DNA from: Phycisphaerae bacterium
Lineage (GTDB): Bacteria; Planctomycetota; Phycisphaerae; Tepidisphaerales; Tepidisphaeraceae
Assembly (NCBI GenBank): GCA_030448225.1
Contig: JAUJNJ010000055.1
Location: 15,564-41,731, forward strand
DNA: 26,168 bases
Direction: 5' to 3'
Shown here: positions 16,838 through 24,606 of the stretch, in pieces
How the letters are laid out: each line of letters opens with the position of its first letter
How positions within the stretch are numbered: position 1 is the stretch's first letter
The notes under the pieces: generated by a model
Databases searched by the model: none
Told to the model about the DNA's origin: nothing
Seen by the model: the letters and a program-made list of their open reading frames with translations, nothing else
Program-made: the position numbers and the translations under genes

Positions 16838-18028
16838 ATGGGTTTCGCTTCCGGTTCCGTGTCGTTCCGCCGTTTCGCCGTCGTCGGCAAGAATCCCAAG
16901 CTCCCGGACCAGGCGCTGATCGACAAGCTGCAAGCCAACGCGCTGCGCCCCGGCGAGATCGGCGTGCCGGAGGAGGTGGAGTACGGGTGGAGCGGCGGGC
17001 GGCACGTGCTCGACGGCAACTTCAGCTTCGAGCACAACGTCTTCGCCGACGCGATGCACTTCGCGCTGCGCGTCGACACCAACAAGGTGCCCGGCGAGCT
17101 GAAGAAGGCCTACGAGATGATGGAGGAGGAGGCCGTCGCCGCCGCCAACCCGTCGGGGTTCATCAGCAAGGGGCAGAAGCAGGAGGTGAAGGAGTCGATC
17201 CGCCAGAAGGTGGAGGACGAGATGCGCACCGGCCGCTTCCGCCGCAGCAAGCTGCTGCCGGTGCTGTGGGACGTGCCGGGCGCGGTCGTCTACTGCTCGG
17301 CCGGCGGGGCGGCGTTCGAGAAGCTCGCCGAGCTGTTCGAGCGCACGTTCGACCTGCAACTCGTCCCGCTGTCGGCCGGCTCGCTCGCGCTGCGCCTGCT
17401 CGAGCCGCGCGGCCGGCGGCGCGACTACGAGGACCTCAAGCCGACACGCTTCGTCCCCGGCCCCGAGGGCGAGAGCGTCTACCCCGAATACCCGTGGGTC
17501 GCCAAGGGCCCCGAGCCGAAGGACTTCCTCGGCAACGAGTTCCTCCTGTGGCTCTGGCACGAGGCCGACGCCAAGACGAGCATCGTCCATACCGAGCAGG
17601 CCGGCGAGGTCACGGTCTACTTCGACCGCAGCCTCGACCTCGACTGCGCGTACGGCCAGACCGGCAAGGACAACCTCCGCGGCGACGGCCCGAGCCGCGG
17701 CCCCGAGGCCCGCGACGCGCTGCGCACCGGCAAGCTGCCGCGGAAGGCCGGCCTCGTGCTCGACGCCGACCGCCAGCAGTACACGCTGACGCTCAACCCC
17801 GAAGCGCTCGCCTTCGGCAGCGCGCAGCTCCCCGACGTCGAGGACGCCGACAGCGCCCGCACGCTCTTCGAGGAGCGCATCGGCCTGCTCCGCGACCTCT
17901 GCCGCGCGACCGACGCGCTGTTCGACACGTTCCTGAAAACCCGCGCCAGCTCCGCCTGGGAAGGCTACGTCGGCCAACTCCGCCGCTGGATCATGCAGGT
18001 CCCCAAAACCGAAACCGCCGCGGCGTGA
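16838..18028 (+). CDS. RdgC-like protein (putative recombination-associated protein)
   Basis: The 396-residue product resembles RdgC, a DNA-binding ring protein that modulates RecA-dependent recombination in proteobacteria. Supporting features are the N-terminal FRRFAVVGKNPKLPDQALID strand-helix, the KVPGELKKAYEMMEEE segment, the lysine/glutamate-rich KQEVKESIRQKVEDEM helix and LWDVPGAVVYCSAGGAAFEK before ELFERTFDLQLVPLS. The protein is about 90 residues longer than E. coli RdgC; the extra part is C-terminal. GGAG lies eight bases before the ATG. The last 28 codons are duplicated just downstream. The similarity is by memory of family pattern and not a computed alignment; a planctomycete-specific relative with another role is possible. 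Confidence 0.6.
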   Translation: MGFASGSVSFRRFAVVGKNPKLPDQALIDKLQANALRPGEIGVPEEVEYGWSGGRHVLDGNFSFEHNVFADAMHFALRVDTNKVPGELKKAYEMMEEEAVAAANPSGFISKGQKQEVKESIRQKVEDEMRTGRFRRSKLLPVLWDVPGAVVYCSAGGAAFEKLAELFERTFDLQLVPLSAGSLALRLLEPRGRRRDYEDLKPTRFVPGPEGESVYPEYPWVAKGPEPKDFLGNEFLLWLWHEADAKTSIVHTEQAGEVTVYFDRSLDLDCAYGQTGKDNLRGDGPSRGPEARDALRTGKLPRKAGLVLDADRQQYTLTLNPEALAFGSAQLPDVEDADSARTLFEERIGLLRDLCRATDALFDTFLKTRASSAWEGYVGQLRRWIMQVPKTETAAA

Positions 18029-18136
18029 GGGGGCGGTGGCGCCAGTTCCGCCTGGGAAGGCTACGTCGGCCAACTCCGCCGCTGGATCATGCAAGTCCCC
18101 AAAACCGAAACCGCCGCGGCGTGAGCGGCGGTGGGG
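17945..18136 (+). repeat. 96-bp tandem duplication of the 3' end of the RdgC-like gene
   Basis: The segment from 17945 repeats from 18041, an offset of 96 bases. About 84 bases up to the stop codons (18026-18028 and 18122-18124) are identical except for two substitutions, AGC/AGT and CAG/CAA, both silent. Because 96 is 32 codons, the second copy is in frame with the first across the first TGA. Confidence 0.95.
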
Positions 18137-18212
18137 CGGAGCCTTAACGCGGCGGACCGCTGGTCGGACCGCAGTTCTCGGCTGCCGGCTTGCGCGGTAC
18201 GATGTGACCGTG

Positions 18213-18445
18213 ATGGTCGAGCAACTCGAGGACGTCCTGCACGCGCAGCCCTTTCGCCCGTTCACGATCCACATGGGCGACGGCCGCTCCTTTCTCGTGA
18301 AGCACCAGGATTTCGTCTCGCGCTCGCCGTCCGGCCGAAGCCTCATCGTGTACGGCGACGACGACCGCTTCAGCATTCTCGCGACATGCTGCTCGTGACG
18401 GAACTGGAAGTTCACGCCCCCGGAAATCCGGAGGCCGCCGCCTGA
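18213..18445 (+). CDS. Small 'PFRPF' protein of unknown function (frameshift near 18383)
   Basis: The reading frame begins MVEQLEDVLHAQPFRPFTIH, continues with MGDGRSFLVKHQDFVSRSPS and LIVYGDDDRFSIL, then a one-base loss near 18383 moves it to DMLLVTELEVHAPGNPEAAA and a stop at 18443-18445. The whole is about 77 residues. I recall short proteins with the same LR/PFRPF/DGR/HP.F pattern in planctomycetes; their function is unknown. The ATG has no Shine-Dalgarno sequence, but TACGAT sits nine bases upstream, a possible -10 element of a leaderless transcript. A paralogue lies 245 bases downstream. Confidence 0.65.
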
Positions 18446-18689
18446 CGTTGATCGTGTCCGTCGGGACTGCAGGCAAGCCGAACGTTCGGTGTTGCCGGTG
18501 CGACGCTGAAGGTGGTGAGATCGCCCAGGCATCTCGTCCACCGACGGGGTCGATTCGTCCCGCTGCTGCGGCCAACGCGCCGACAACCGCCATATGGTTG
18601 TAGATAGTCGGGGCAGACCGCGCCGGGCTCCAGACTGCCCATAGCCATTCCGTCTGCCATAGGGCGCACGGTCTTGTTACTATGCTGCC

Positions 18690-18941
18690 ATGACAGCCGA
18701 CACGCTCCGCGAAATTCTCCGGCGTAAGCCGTTCGAGCCGTTCCGCGTCGTCATGAGCAGCGGCGAAAGCTACAACGTGATGCACCCGGAGATGGCACTT
18801 GTCAGCGCCCGCTCGCTAATCCTCGCCCTTCCGGATCCGACGGAGCCGGAGGGGGAACGCCTCGCGTTCTGCTCATACCTGCATGTGGCCCACATCGAAG
18901 TGCTTCGCCCGTCTGACGCGACGGAACGACGTGCGAGCTGA
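18690..18941 (+). CDS. Small 'PFRPF'-family protein, paralogue of the previous gene
   Basis: This 83-residue protein starts MTADTLREILRRKPFEPFRV and shares with its neighbour the layout LR-x-PF-PF, a short Gly/Ser turn (MSSGESYNVMHPEMALVS), a strand LILALPDP and a C-terminal strand HIEVLRPSD. Function is unknown. It is intact. There is no Shine-Dalgarno motif; TACTAT lies six bases before the ATG, again compatible with leaderless transcription. The gap before it (18446-18689) shows no feature. Confidence 0.7.
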   Translation: MTADTLREILRRKPFEPFRVVMSSGESYNVMHPEMALVSARSLILALPDPTEPEGERLAFCSYLHVAHIEVLRPSDATERRAS

Positions 18942-19016
18942 CGGCTTACGAAGCGGCGACGCCGCCGCCCACAATTGATTGCAGGGTTCCTCAGCCTTTT
19001 GCCACCAGCCGGCGAA

Positions 19017-20447
19017 TCACTTCTCCCGCGCCCGCAGCACGCGGATGCCCTGCAACAGCGGCAGTTTCGACGGGCAGACGTAGCTGCAGATGCCGCACTC
19101 GATGCAGGCGTGGAGGCCGTAGCGTTCGGCCATGACCGGGTCGTCGCGCTGCGACGCCTCGAGCAGGGCGGCGGGCTGGATGCGGACGGGGCATCCCTCG
19201 ACGCACCACGCGCAGCGGATGCACGGGTCGGGGATGCCGTCGTCGTCGTCCCCCGCGACGAAGACGGTCAACTCGCTGCCGCCGACGACCGCGTCGGCGC
19301 GGACGCGCACGTCGCGGAGCGGGCTGCCGGTGCGGAGGATCACGTGCTCGCACGGCACGCCGGCGAAGGCCAGCACGTCGCGCAGGGACGCGCCGACCGG
19401 GCAGGTGAGCAGGTGCGCGCGGCCGTCATGGTGGACGGCGATCGGCACCGCCGCCGCCGCGGCCGGGTTTGCGCCGGGGCCGAGGAAGGTGCGGCCGACC
19501 GCCATCGCGGCGGCGGCGTCGAGCAGGAGCACGCCCTGGGTCGTGGGCAGTTCGCCGTACGGCAGCTTACGCCGGGTGAGGGCGTGGAGCAGGATCGTCG
19601 GGTTGGCCCGCGGGTACTCGTTGTCGACCGGCACGAGCCGCACGCCCGCGGCCGCGGCCCGCGCGACGGTGCCCGCGTCGACCCGCGCGGCGGTCGCCGT
19701 CTCGACGACGACCCACGCGGTCGTCGCGCCGGTCAGGCGGGCGAGCAGCGCGACGCCGGCCACGATCTCGCCCGCGTGCTCGCGGGCGAGCGTCGACTGC
19801 AGCGGCAGCGCCGGGTCGAGGTCCAGCGCGTTGCAGACGAGCGTGTCGACCGGCCGGCGGAGGCAGGCGTTGAGCTGCGCCAGCAGGTCGGGGCTGGCCC
19901 ACCGGTCGGCCCAAAGGCCGGCCCCGCGGAAGCGGTCGACCCACTGCCCGAGCATCGACCCGTGAATCGTGTGCAGCGCCTCGCGCAGGTCGGGCAGCGG
20001 CGGGGCGACCCACGCGGAAGGGGCCGGCGTGCCGCGCGCGACGACGGACGCGGGGCGCGCTGATTCTGATGTCGAGCCGGGCGGCCTTGGCGTGGCGTGG
20101 GGCGACGGGCGGCCGGGTGCGGGCGGTTCGTCGGGCCCCGCCACGTCGAGCACGACCGCGGGGACCTCGGCGCCGTCGAGCAGGCGCGCCCGGCCGATGC
20201 CGCAGACGACGCCGCCGAGCGGCGCGAGCGGCGCCGGCGCCGACTGCGGCACCGACTGCGTCAGCGGCTCGCCCGCCTCGACCAGCGTGCCCGCCGGCCG
20301 CGGCGCCGCGTCGGCCGGCCCGATGCCGAGCAGCGGCACGAGCAACCGCCGCGGCGCCGGCATCGCGCGGAACGACGACGACGCCGGCGACCCGCCCGGC
20401 GGCGGGGCGGTGGGCGAGGTCGGTCCGGCGAGGTCGGTGCGGCTCAT
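19017..20447 (-). CDS. RnfC-like iron-sulfur oxidoreductase (orphan)
   Basis: The 476-residue protein matches the RnfC/PduS-like family, whose members pass electrons from NADH through flavin and two [4Fe-4S] clusters. The N-terminal beta-barrel region (about 35-100) is followed by a Pro-rich linker (105-150), the Rossmann-like domain with TLVCNALDLDP and REHAGEIVAG, the LHALTRRKLPYGELPTTQGV segment, and a C-terminal ferredoxin domain with cysteines 409, 412, 415, 419 and 448, 451, 454, 458. RnfC usually sits with rnfABDGE; none is present here. The usual KYP-GGEK flavin motif is altered to EYPRANP. It could donate electrons to a cobalamin or another redox enzyme; the partner is unknown. ATG at 20447 is the only reasonable start seen; Met29 is an alternative. 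Confidence 0.8.
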   Translation of the reverse strand: MSRTDLAGPTSPTAPPPGGSPASSSFRAMPAPRRLLVPLLGIGPADAAPRPAGTLVEAGEPLTQSVPQSAPAPLAPLGGVVCGIGRARLLDGAEVPAVVLDVAGPDEPPAPGRPSPHATPRPPGSTSESARPASVVARGTPAPSAWVAPPLPDLREALHTIHGSMLGQWVDRFRGAGLWADRWASPDLLAQLNACLRRPVDTLVCNALDLDPALPLQSTLAREHAGEIVAGVALLARLTGATTAWVVVETATAARVDAGTVARAAAAGVRLVPVDNEYPRANPTILLHALTRRKLPYGELPTTQGVLLLDAAAAMAVGRTFLGPGANPAAAAAVPIAVHHDGRAHLLTCPVGASLRDVLAFAGVPCEHVILRTGSPLRDVRVRADAVVGGSELTVFVAGDDDDGIPDPCIRCAWCVEGCPVRIQPAALLEASQRDDPVMAERYGLHACIECGICSYVCPSKLPLLQGIRVLRAREK

Positions 20448-20583
20448 GGCGAGCGATTGTACGGGGTTACACGTCGAAGAGGACGGGCAGGAAAGCGCGG
20501 GTGCGCGCGCGGTGTTGCTGTGCGTCTATTCTGTCTCTGCCGCGGACGGGTGTGTCGCTCGGTGTGCGTTCCGGGCGATGCGT

Positions 20584-21415
20584 TCAACTTCCGAGTTCGA
20601 TGTTGTTCTGCTTCAGGATCGCCTTCAGCGCGTCGGCCGCCACCTTGAACAGGTCAGGGCCCGTCTCGCCGTGCGAGTGGCCGGTGACCTTCAGGTGCGG
20701 CTCGAGGCTGACGAACCCGCGGTAGCCGCTGGCGTAAGCGTCCGGCACGATCGTCGGGATGTCGCCGTCGCCCTGGCCGGCGGGGACGACGTTGCCCGAG
20801 CCGGTCTGCGCGTCCTTGATGCGGATGTGCGCGGTGTACGGCTTGAGCAGCTTCCAATTGTCGAGCGCTCGCCGACCTGCACGAAATTGGCGAAGTCGGA
20901 ACGCGCCGCAGCTTCGGCGAGTCCACCGACCGCATCAGGTCGAGGCACCGCCGGCCGACGTCGCCGAAGATCCCCTTCTCGTTCTCGTGCACGAGCGCGA
21001 CCGGCCGGTCGCGCAGGAGTTCCACCTTCCGGCGGAAGCGGTCGACCACCTCGTCGCGGTGCGGGTCGATCGGGCCTTCCCCTCGCCGCCGGCCGGGTAG
21101 TAGCTGAACACGCGGATGAAGGGCGCGCCGAAGAACTCGGCGGTGTCGACCGCGATCTTGAACCGCTCGAGGTGCTCGCCCCACGGCCGGTCGATCGCGA
21201 CCTTGCCGATCGGCGACGCGACGCTGATCACGCCCAGGCCGTTGTCGCGCGCTTCGCGCGGATCTCATCGCGCCGGGCCGGGTCGAAGTCGAGCACGTTG
21301 ACCTTGTCGACCGAGCCGCAGCTCGAAGTGCGTGACGCCGTTCTCCGCGGCAGACGCGGATCTGCTCGTCGAGGTTCGGCGAAATCTCGTCGGCGAATGC
21401 GGACAGTTTCAGCAT
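20584..21415 (-). CDS. Sugar phosphate isomerase/epimerase-family TIM-barrel protein (frameshifted)
   Basis: A protein of about 275 residues can be pieced together from all three frames: MLKLSAFADEISPNLDEQIRV, SVDKVNVLDFDPARRDEIRA, VISVASPIGKVAIDRPWGEH, FKIAVDTAEFFGAPFIRVFS, VALVHENEKGIFGDVG, FANFVQVGE, HIRIKDAQTGSGN and a tail ending NNIELGS with stop at 20584-20586. These fit the xylose-isomerase-like TIM barrel family (AP_endonuc_2), with metal-binding Glu/His sites in VHENEKG and the HIRIKDA strand. At least five indels break it. Substrate cannot be told. It is in the same direction as the RnfC-like gene, separated by 136 bases. Confidence 0.7.
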
Positions 21416-21511
21416 GTTCGTCGGCTCCCGGTTCGCGATGGGCGGTCATGGTCGGCCACGCGCGGCGGTCGTCAAGCGGACGACGCGGACGACCGTCGGC
21501 AGGAGTCTCGT

Positions 21512-21595
21512 TAGCCACCGATGGGGCACCGATGGTCACCGATGAAGACAGAGCAGAAGCATAATCGGTGACCATCGGTGCCCCATCGGTGGCTA
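21512..21595. repeat. Perfect 32-nt inverted repeat (CACCGATGG words)
   Basis: Positions 21512-21543 and 21564-21595 are exact reverse complements around a 20-base loop. Each arm is three iterations of a ten- to eleven-base word around CACCGATGG. It lies between divergently transcribed genes (epimerase-like and aminotransferase), so a terminator role is unlikely. A cruciform or processed RNA hairpin is possible. Confidence 0.95.
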
Positions 21596-21620
21596 CGACT
21601 CGGCTACGCGCGGGTGCGCG

Positions 21621-22874
21621 GTGGAACGGTTGCGGGTTCTCCGTTACCGTCCTCGCGTGCCCCACGATGACCCGCAGATCCCGCCGCCCCCGCCGCCGCT
21701 TCGGGCGGGGTTGCTCGACGAGTTCCTGCTCGAGCCGGGGGTGACGTTCCTCAACCACGGGTCGTTCAGCGCGGTGCCGCGGGCGGTGTTCGAGCGGCAG
21801 ACGCAGTGGCGGCTGCGCGTCGAACGCGCCGGTCGAGACGCTCGTCCGGCAGCTCGACGGGCTGCTCGACGAGGCGAAGCGCGTCGTCGGCGTGGCTCTG
21901 GGGCGCGGCCGGCGGACTTCGGGTTCGTCACCAACGCGACCGAGGGCGTGAACACGGTCCTCCGCGCCTCCGCGCTGCAATCGGGCGACGAGATGCTCAC
22001 GACGACCCACGTCTACCCTGCCGTGCGAAAGGCGATGCACCACGTCGCCGCGCGGCGGGCGCGCAACGGTGCGCGAGATCGACGTGCCGCTGCCCGTCGC
22101 GTCGGCGGCGACGATCGTCGACGCGGTGACGGCGGGCTGCACGCCCCGCACGCGGCTCGTCGTGATCGATCACGTCACCTCGCCGACCCGGGCTGGTCTT
22201 CCCGGCCGGGGCGGTCGTGGCGGCGTGCCGGGCGCGGGGTGTCGACGTGCTGGTCGACGGGGCGCACGCGCCCGGGCATGCTGCCGCTCGACGTCATGTG
22301 GCGATCGGCCGCGGCGTACTACGCGGGCAACCTGCACAAGTGGACGTGCGCGCCCGAAGGGCGGGGTTCCTCTGGGTCCGGCCGGACCGGCAGGCGGGCG
22401 CACCGCTCGTCGTCAGCCACCGGTGGGGCAGGGGATCGACCGCGAGTTCGCCTGGCAGGGCACGCGCGACGTCGCCGCGTGGCTCACCGTGCCGGCGGCG
22501 ATCGCGTGGATGGACCATCTCGGCGGGGCGCGGGAAAGCGCGAGCACAACGGGGCGATGGCCGTCTGGGCGCACGCGATGCTCGCCCGGCGTCTCGGCGT
22601 GGCGATGCTCAGCCCCGCCGATGGGTCGCTCCTCGGGTCGATGGCCGCCGCGCCTCCCCGCGCCGCTGGACGCGATGACCGACCCGGCGGCCATGGCGTT
22701 CCAGCAGCGCAGTTGTACGACCAGTACCGCGTCGAGGTGCCGCTGTTCCCGTGGGCCGGCCGGTGGCTGTTCCGCGTGTCGTGCCAGGTCTACAACGTGC
22801 CCGATGACGCCGAGCGACTGGGCGACGTGCTGGCGGACGCCGCCCGCGCCGCGACGGCCGGCGGGGCGACCTGA
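21621..22874 (+). CDS. Class V aminotransferase (isopenicillin N epimerase-like), frameshifted
   Basis: PLP-dependent fold-type I enzymes of this group include isopenicillin N epimerase, cysteine desulfurases and related lyases. Readable in order over three frames: VTFLNHGSFSAVPRAVFERQ, LVRQLDGLLDEAKRVVG, FGFVTNATEGVNTVL, TTTHVYPAVRKAMHHVAAR, TRLVVIDHVTSP, VDVLVDGAHAPG (the Asp contacting PLP), YYAGNLHKWTCAP (PLP lysine), FAWQGTRDVAAWLTVPAAI and VEVPLFPWAGRWLFRVSCQVYN. At least eight indels break the frame, both gains and losses. The start is uncertain: GTG at 21621 opens the frame, and GTG at 21658 gives a shorter N-terminus. The natural substrate cannot be inferred. Confidence 0.72.
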   Translation: MERLRVLRYRPRVPHDDPQIPPPPPPLRAGLLDEFLLEPGVTFLNHGSFSAVPRAVFERQTQWRLRVERAGRDARPAARRAARRGEARRRRGSGARPADFGFVTNATEGVNTVLRASALQSGDEMLTTTHVYPAVRKAMHHVAARRARNGARDRRAAARRVGGDDRRRGDGGLHAPHAARRDRSRHLADPGWSSRPGRSWRRAGRGVSTCWSTGRTRPGMLPLDVMWRSAAAYYAGNLHKWTCAPEGRGSSGSGRTGRRAHRSSSATGGAGDRPRVRLAGHARRRRVAHRAGGDRVDGPSRRGAGKREHNGAMAVWAHAMLARRLGVAMLSPADGSLLGSMAAAPPRAAGRDDRPGGHGVPAAQLYDQYRVEVPLFPWAGRWLFRVSCQVYNVPDDAERLGDVLADAARAATAGGAT

Positions 22875-22972
22875 TCGGCCGTCGCCGGCAGATGAAACAT
22901 TTCGCCCCGCGCGTGGTAAAGATTACGGGAGCGATCTTTTCCACGGTTTCCGATTGCTGCGCCCGACGCCAT

Positions 22973-22994
22973 CCCGCCCGCCGAAGCGGGCGGG
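22973..22994. repeat. 9-bp GC hairpin with UUCG-type loop
   Basis: CCCGCCCGC (22973-22981) pairs with GCGGGCGGG (22986-22994). Read on the minus strand the loop is TTCG closed by C-G, an exceptionally stable tetraloop. No U-tract follows on either side. The surrounding gap 22875-23081 has no gene. Confidence 0.7.
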
Positions 22995-23081
22995 CCGCCG
23001 TCGATGCCGGCGGCGCGGCAGCGCGTGGCTGATCCGCCCGATCCGATTCACTCTGGCACCGGACAACGCGAGGAACACACC

Positions 23082-24211
23082 GTGACGCGACCTTCCCCTC
23101 TCCCGATCTCCCCTGTTTCGGTTCGGGCCCTTGGCGTTGCTGGCCGTGATCGCGGGCCTGCTCGCGCCTGTTGCGGGCGTCGCGCGGGCGGCGGACGATC
23201 AAGCGTCGTGGCTCGTGTTCGAGGGGAAGGACGGTCCGGGCAAGGGGAAGCACGTCGTGCTGATCAGCGGCGACGAGGAGTACCTCTCGAAGAGGCGATG
23301 CCGCAACTCGGCAAGATGCTGGCGAAGCACCACGGGTTCAAGGCCACCGTCCTGTTCCCGATCGACAAGAAGACGGGCAAGATCGACCCCAACGTGCGCA
23401 TATCCCCGGCCTGGAGGCGCCGAAGTCGGCCGACCTGATGGTGATCGCCACGCGCTTCCGCGACCTGCCGGACGACCAGATGCAGCACGTCGTCGACTAC
23501 CTCGACGCCGGGAAGCCGGTGATCGGCCTGCGGACGGCGACGCACGCGTTCAACATCAAGGGCGACAAGAAGTTCGCCAGGTACTCGTTCAACTACAACA
23601 AGGACGACTGCAAGGAAGGCTTCCCCGCAGGTGCTCGGCGAGACGTGGGTGAGCCACCACGGCAAGCACAAGGTGCAGAGCACGCGCGGCATCGTGGCCG
23701 AGGGCGCGAAGGATCACCCGATCCTCCGCGGCATCAAGAGAACTCGATCTGGGGCCCGACCGACGTCTACGGCATCCGCAACCTGCCGGACAACGCCAAG
23801 CCACTGGTGATGGGCCAGGTGCTGGTCGGCATGAAGCCTGGACGACAAGCCGCTGGAGGGGGAGAAGAACAACCCGATGATGCCCGTCGCGCGGACGCGC
23901 ACGTACAAGGGCGCGCTGATGGCAAGGAGGGGCGGGTCTTCACCACGACGATGGGCGCCGCGACCGACATGCCCGCCGGAGGGCACCCGCCGGATGCTGG
24001 TGAACGCCGTCTACTGGGCCGCCGGCCTCGAGGACAAGATCCTGTCCGAGGGGGCGAAGGTCGACGTCGTCGGCCCGTTCAGCCCACCGCCTACGGGTTC
24101 GACGACTTCGTGAAGGACAAGTCGCCGAAGGACTACGTGGCGGGGGGCGGAGGATCTGCTGGTTGGGGGAAAGTGAGCAGGTATCGGGCGGGGCGCCGGA
24201 ATGGCCAATGA
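23082..24211 (+). CDS. Secreted ThuA-domain protein (frameshifted)
   Basis: Joined across frames, this is a protein of about 375 residues with a signal peptide (LALLAVIAGLLAPVAGVARA) and a ThuA-like glutamine-amidotransferase fold: KHVVLISGDEEYLSEEAMPQ, DLMVIATRFRDLPDDQMQHV, DAGKPVIGLRTATHAF, WVSHHGKHK, AKDHPILRGIKENSIWGPTD, KPLVMGQVLVGMKP, NPMMPVARTRTYKGALMAKE, RVFTTTMGAA, MLVNAVYWAAGLEDKIL. Such proteins are common in planctomycetes and often linked to polysaccharide breakdown; activity is unknown. AGGA lies seven bases before the GTG at 23082. About ten single-base indels occur, for example loss of a base at about 23293, 23405, 23740 and 23925 and gain at about 23630 and 23985. The stop (24209-24211) lies inside the following repeat. 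Confidence 0.78.
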
Positions 24212-24510
24212 CGAAGCCCCAATGACCAACAAATGACCAAGTCCTAATGACCAATGAAGACATGACGCGTTTCGGTATGCGGTGACCTCGGCCGCGCCGG
24301 AGCGATGAACACCTGGAGTCGCCGGTGGCGTCTGCGGATAACCGCCGACGCCACCGGCGACTTTGCTTGGCCGATGCCCCATCCCAACCCTTGGTCATTG
24401 AATCATTGGTCATTTGTTGGCCATTGGGGCTTGGTCATTTCCCCTTCCCGTGCTTCGTCATTAGTCATTGGTCATTGATTGGTCATTGAGCCTTGGTCAT
24501 TGGCCATTCC
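24199..24510. repeat. Inverted clusters of (GGTCATT)n words around a hairpin
   Basis: The left cluster (24199-24262) contains three AATGACC words plus variants; the right cluster (about 24390-24510) contains six GGTCATT words plus four one-base variants. About 35 bases of each, around TGGTCATTTGTTGG and CATTGGGGCTT, pair with few mismatches. The stop codon of the ThuA-domain gene falls inside the left cluster. No gene is visible between the clusters; a separate hairpin lies at 24317-24362. Confidence 0.85.
24317..24362 (+). terminator. Possible terminator hairpin after ThuA-domain gene
   Basis: AGTCGCCGGTGGCGTC (24317-24332) pairs perfectly with 24347-24362, and the 14-base loop contains a further four-pair stem (GCGG/CCGC). 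TTTGCTT follows, a short U-rich run. The position, about 105 bases after the stop and before the argB promoter, fits a transcription end. The U-tract is weak, so termination is inferred. Confidence 0.5.
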
Positions 24511-24538
24511 CGTTCCTCGTCCCCGCGCCCGCCGATCT

Positions 24539-24567
24539 TTGACACCCCGCGCCGCGCCTCCTAAACT
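24539..24567 (+). promoter_or_regulatory. Strong sigma-70-like promoter for argB
   Basis: TTGACA (24539-24544), a perfect -35 hexamer, is 17 bases from TAAACT (24562-24567), a four-of-six -10. Start of transcription would be near 24574, leaving a leader of about 33 bases before the argB ATG at 24607. No arginine-operator sequence was recognised. Confidence 0.65.
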
Positions 24568-24606
24568 CTCCGCTTTTCGTTTTCCCCCGCGCGCGGACGC
24601 TTGCCC

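Noticed and set aside
21512..21595. Terminal inverted repeats of an insertion sequence
   Set aside because: Only 20 bases lie between the arms, there is no transposase anywhere in the window, and no target duplication is visible. The same holds for the other palindromes.
21621..24211. True pseudogenes by decay
   Set aside because: Conserved motifs are all present without nonsense substitutions; nearly all breaks are single-base gains or losses, so sequencing error is the simpler account.
24233..24600. Arginine-responsive riboswitch or leader upstream of argB
   Set aside because: The predicted leader is only about 33 bases and the upstream structures lie before the promoter.
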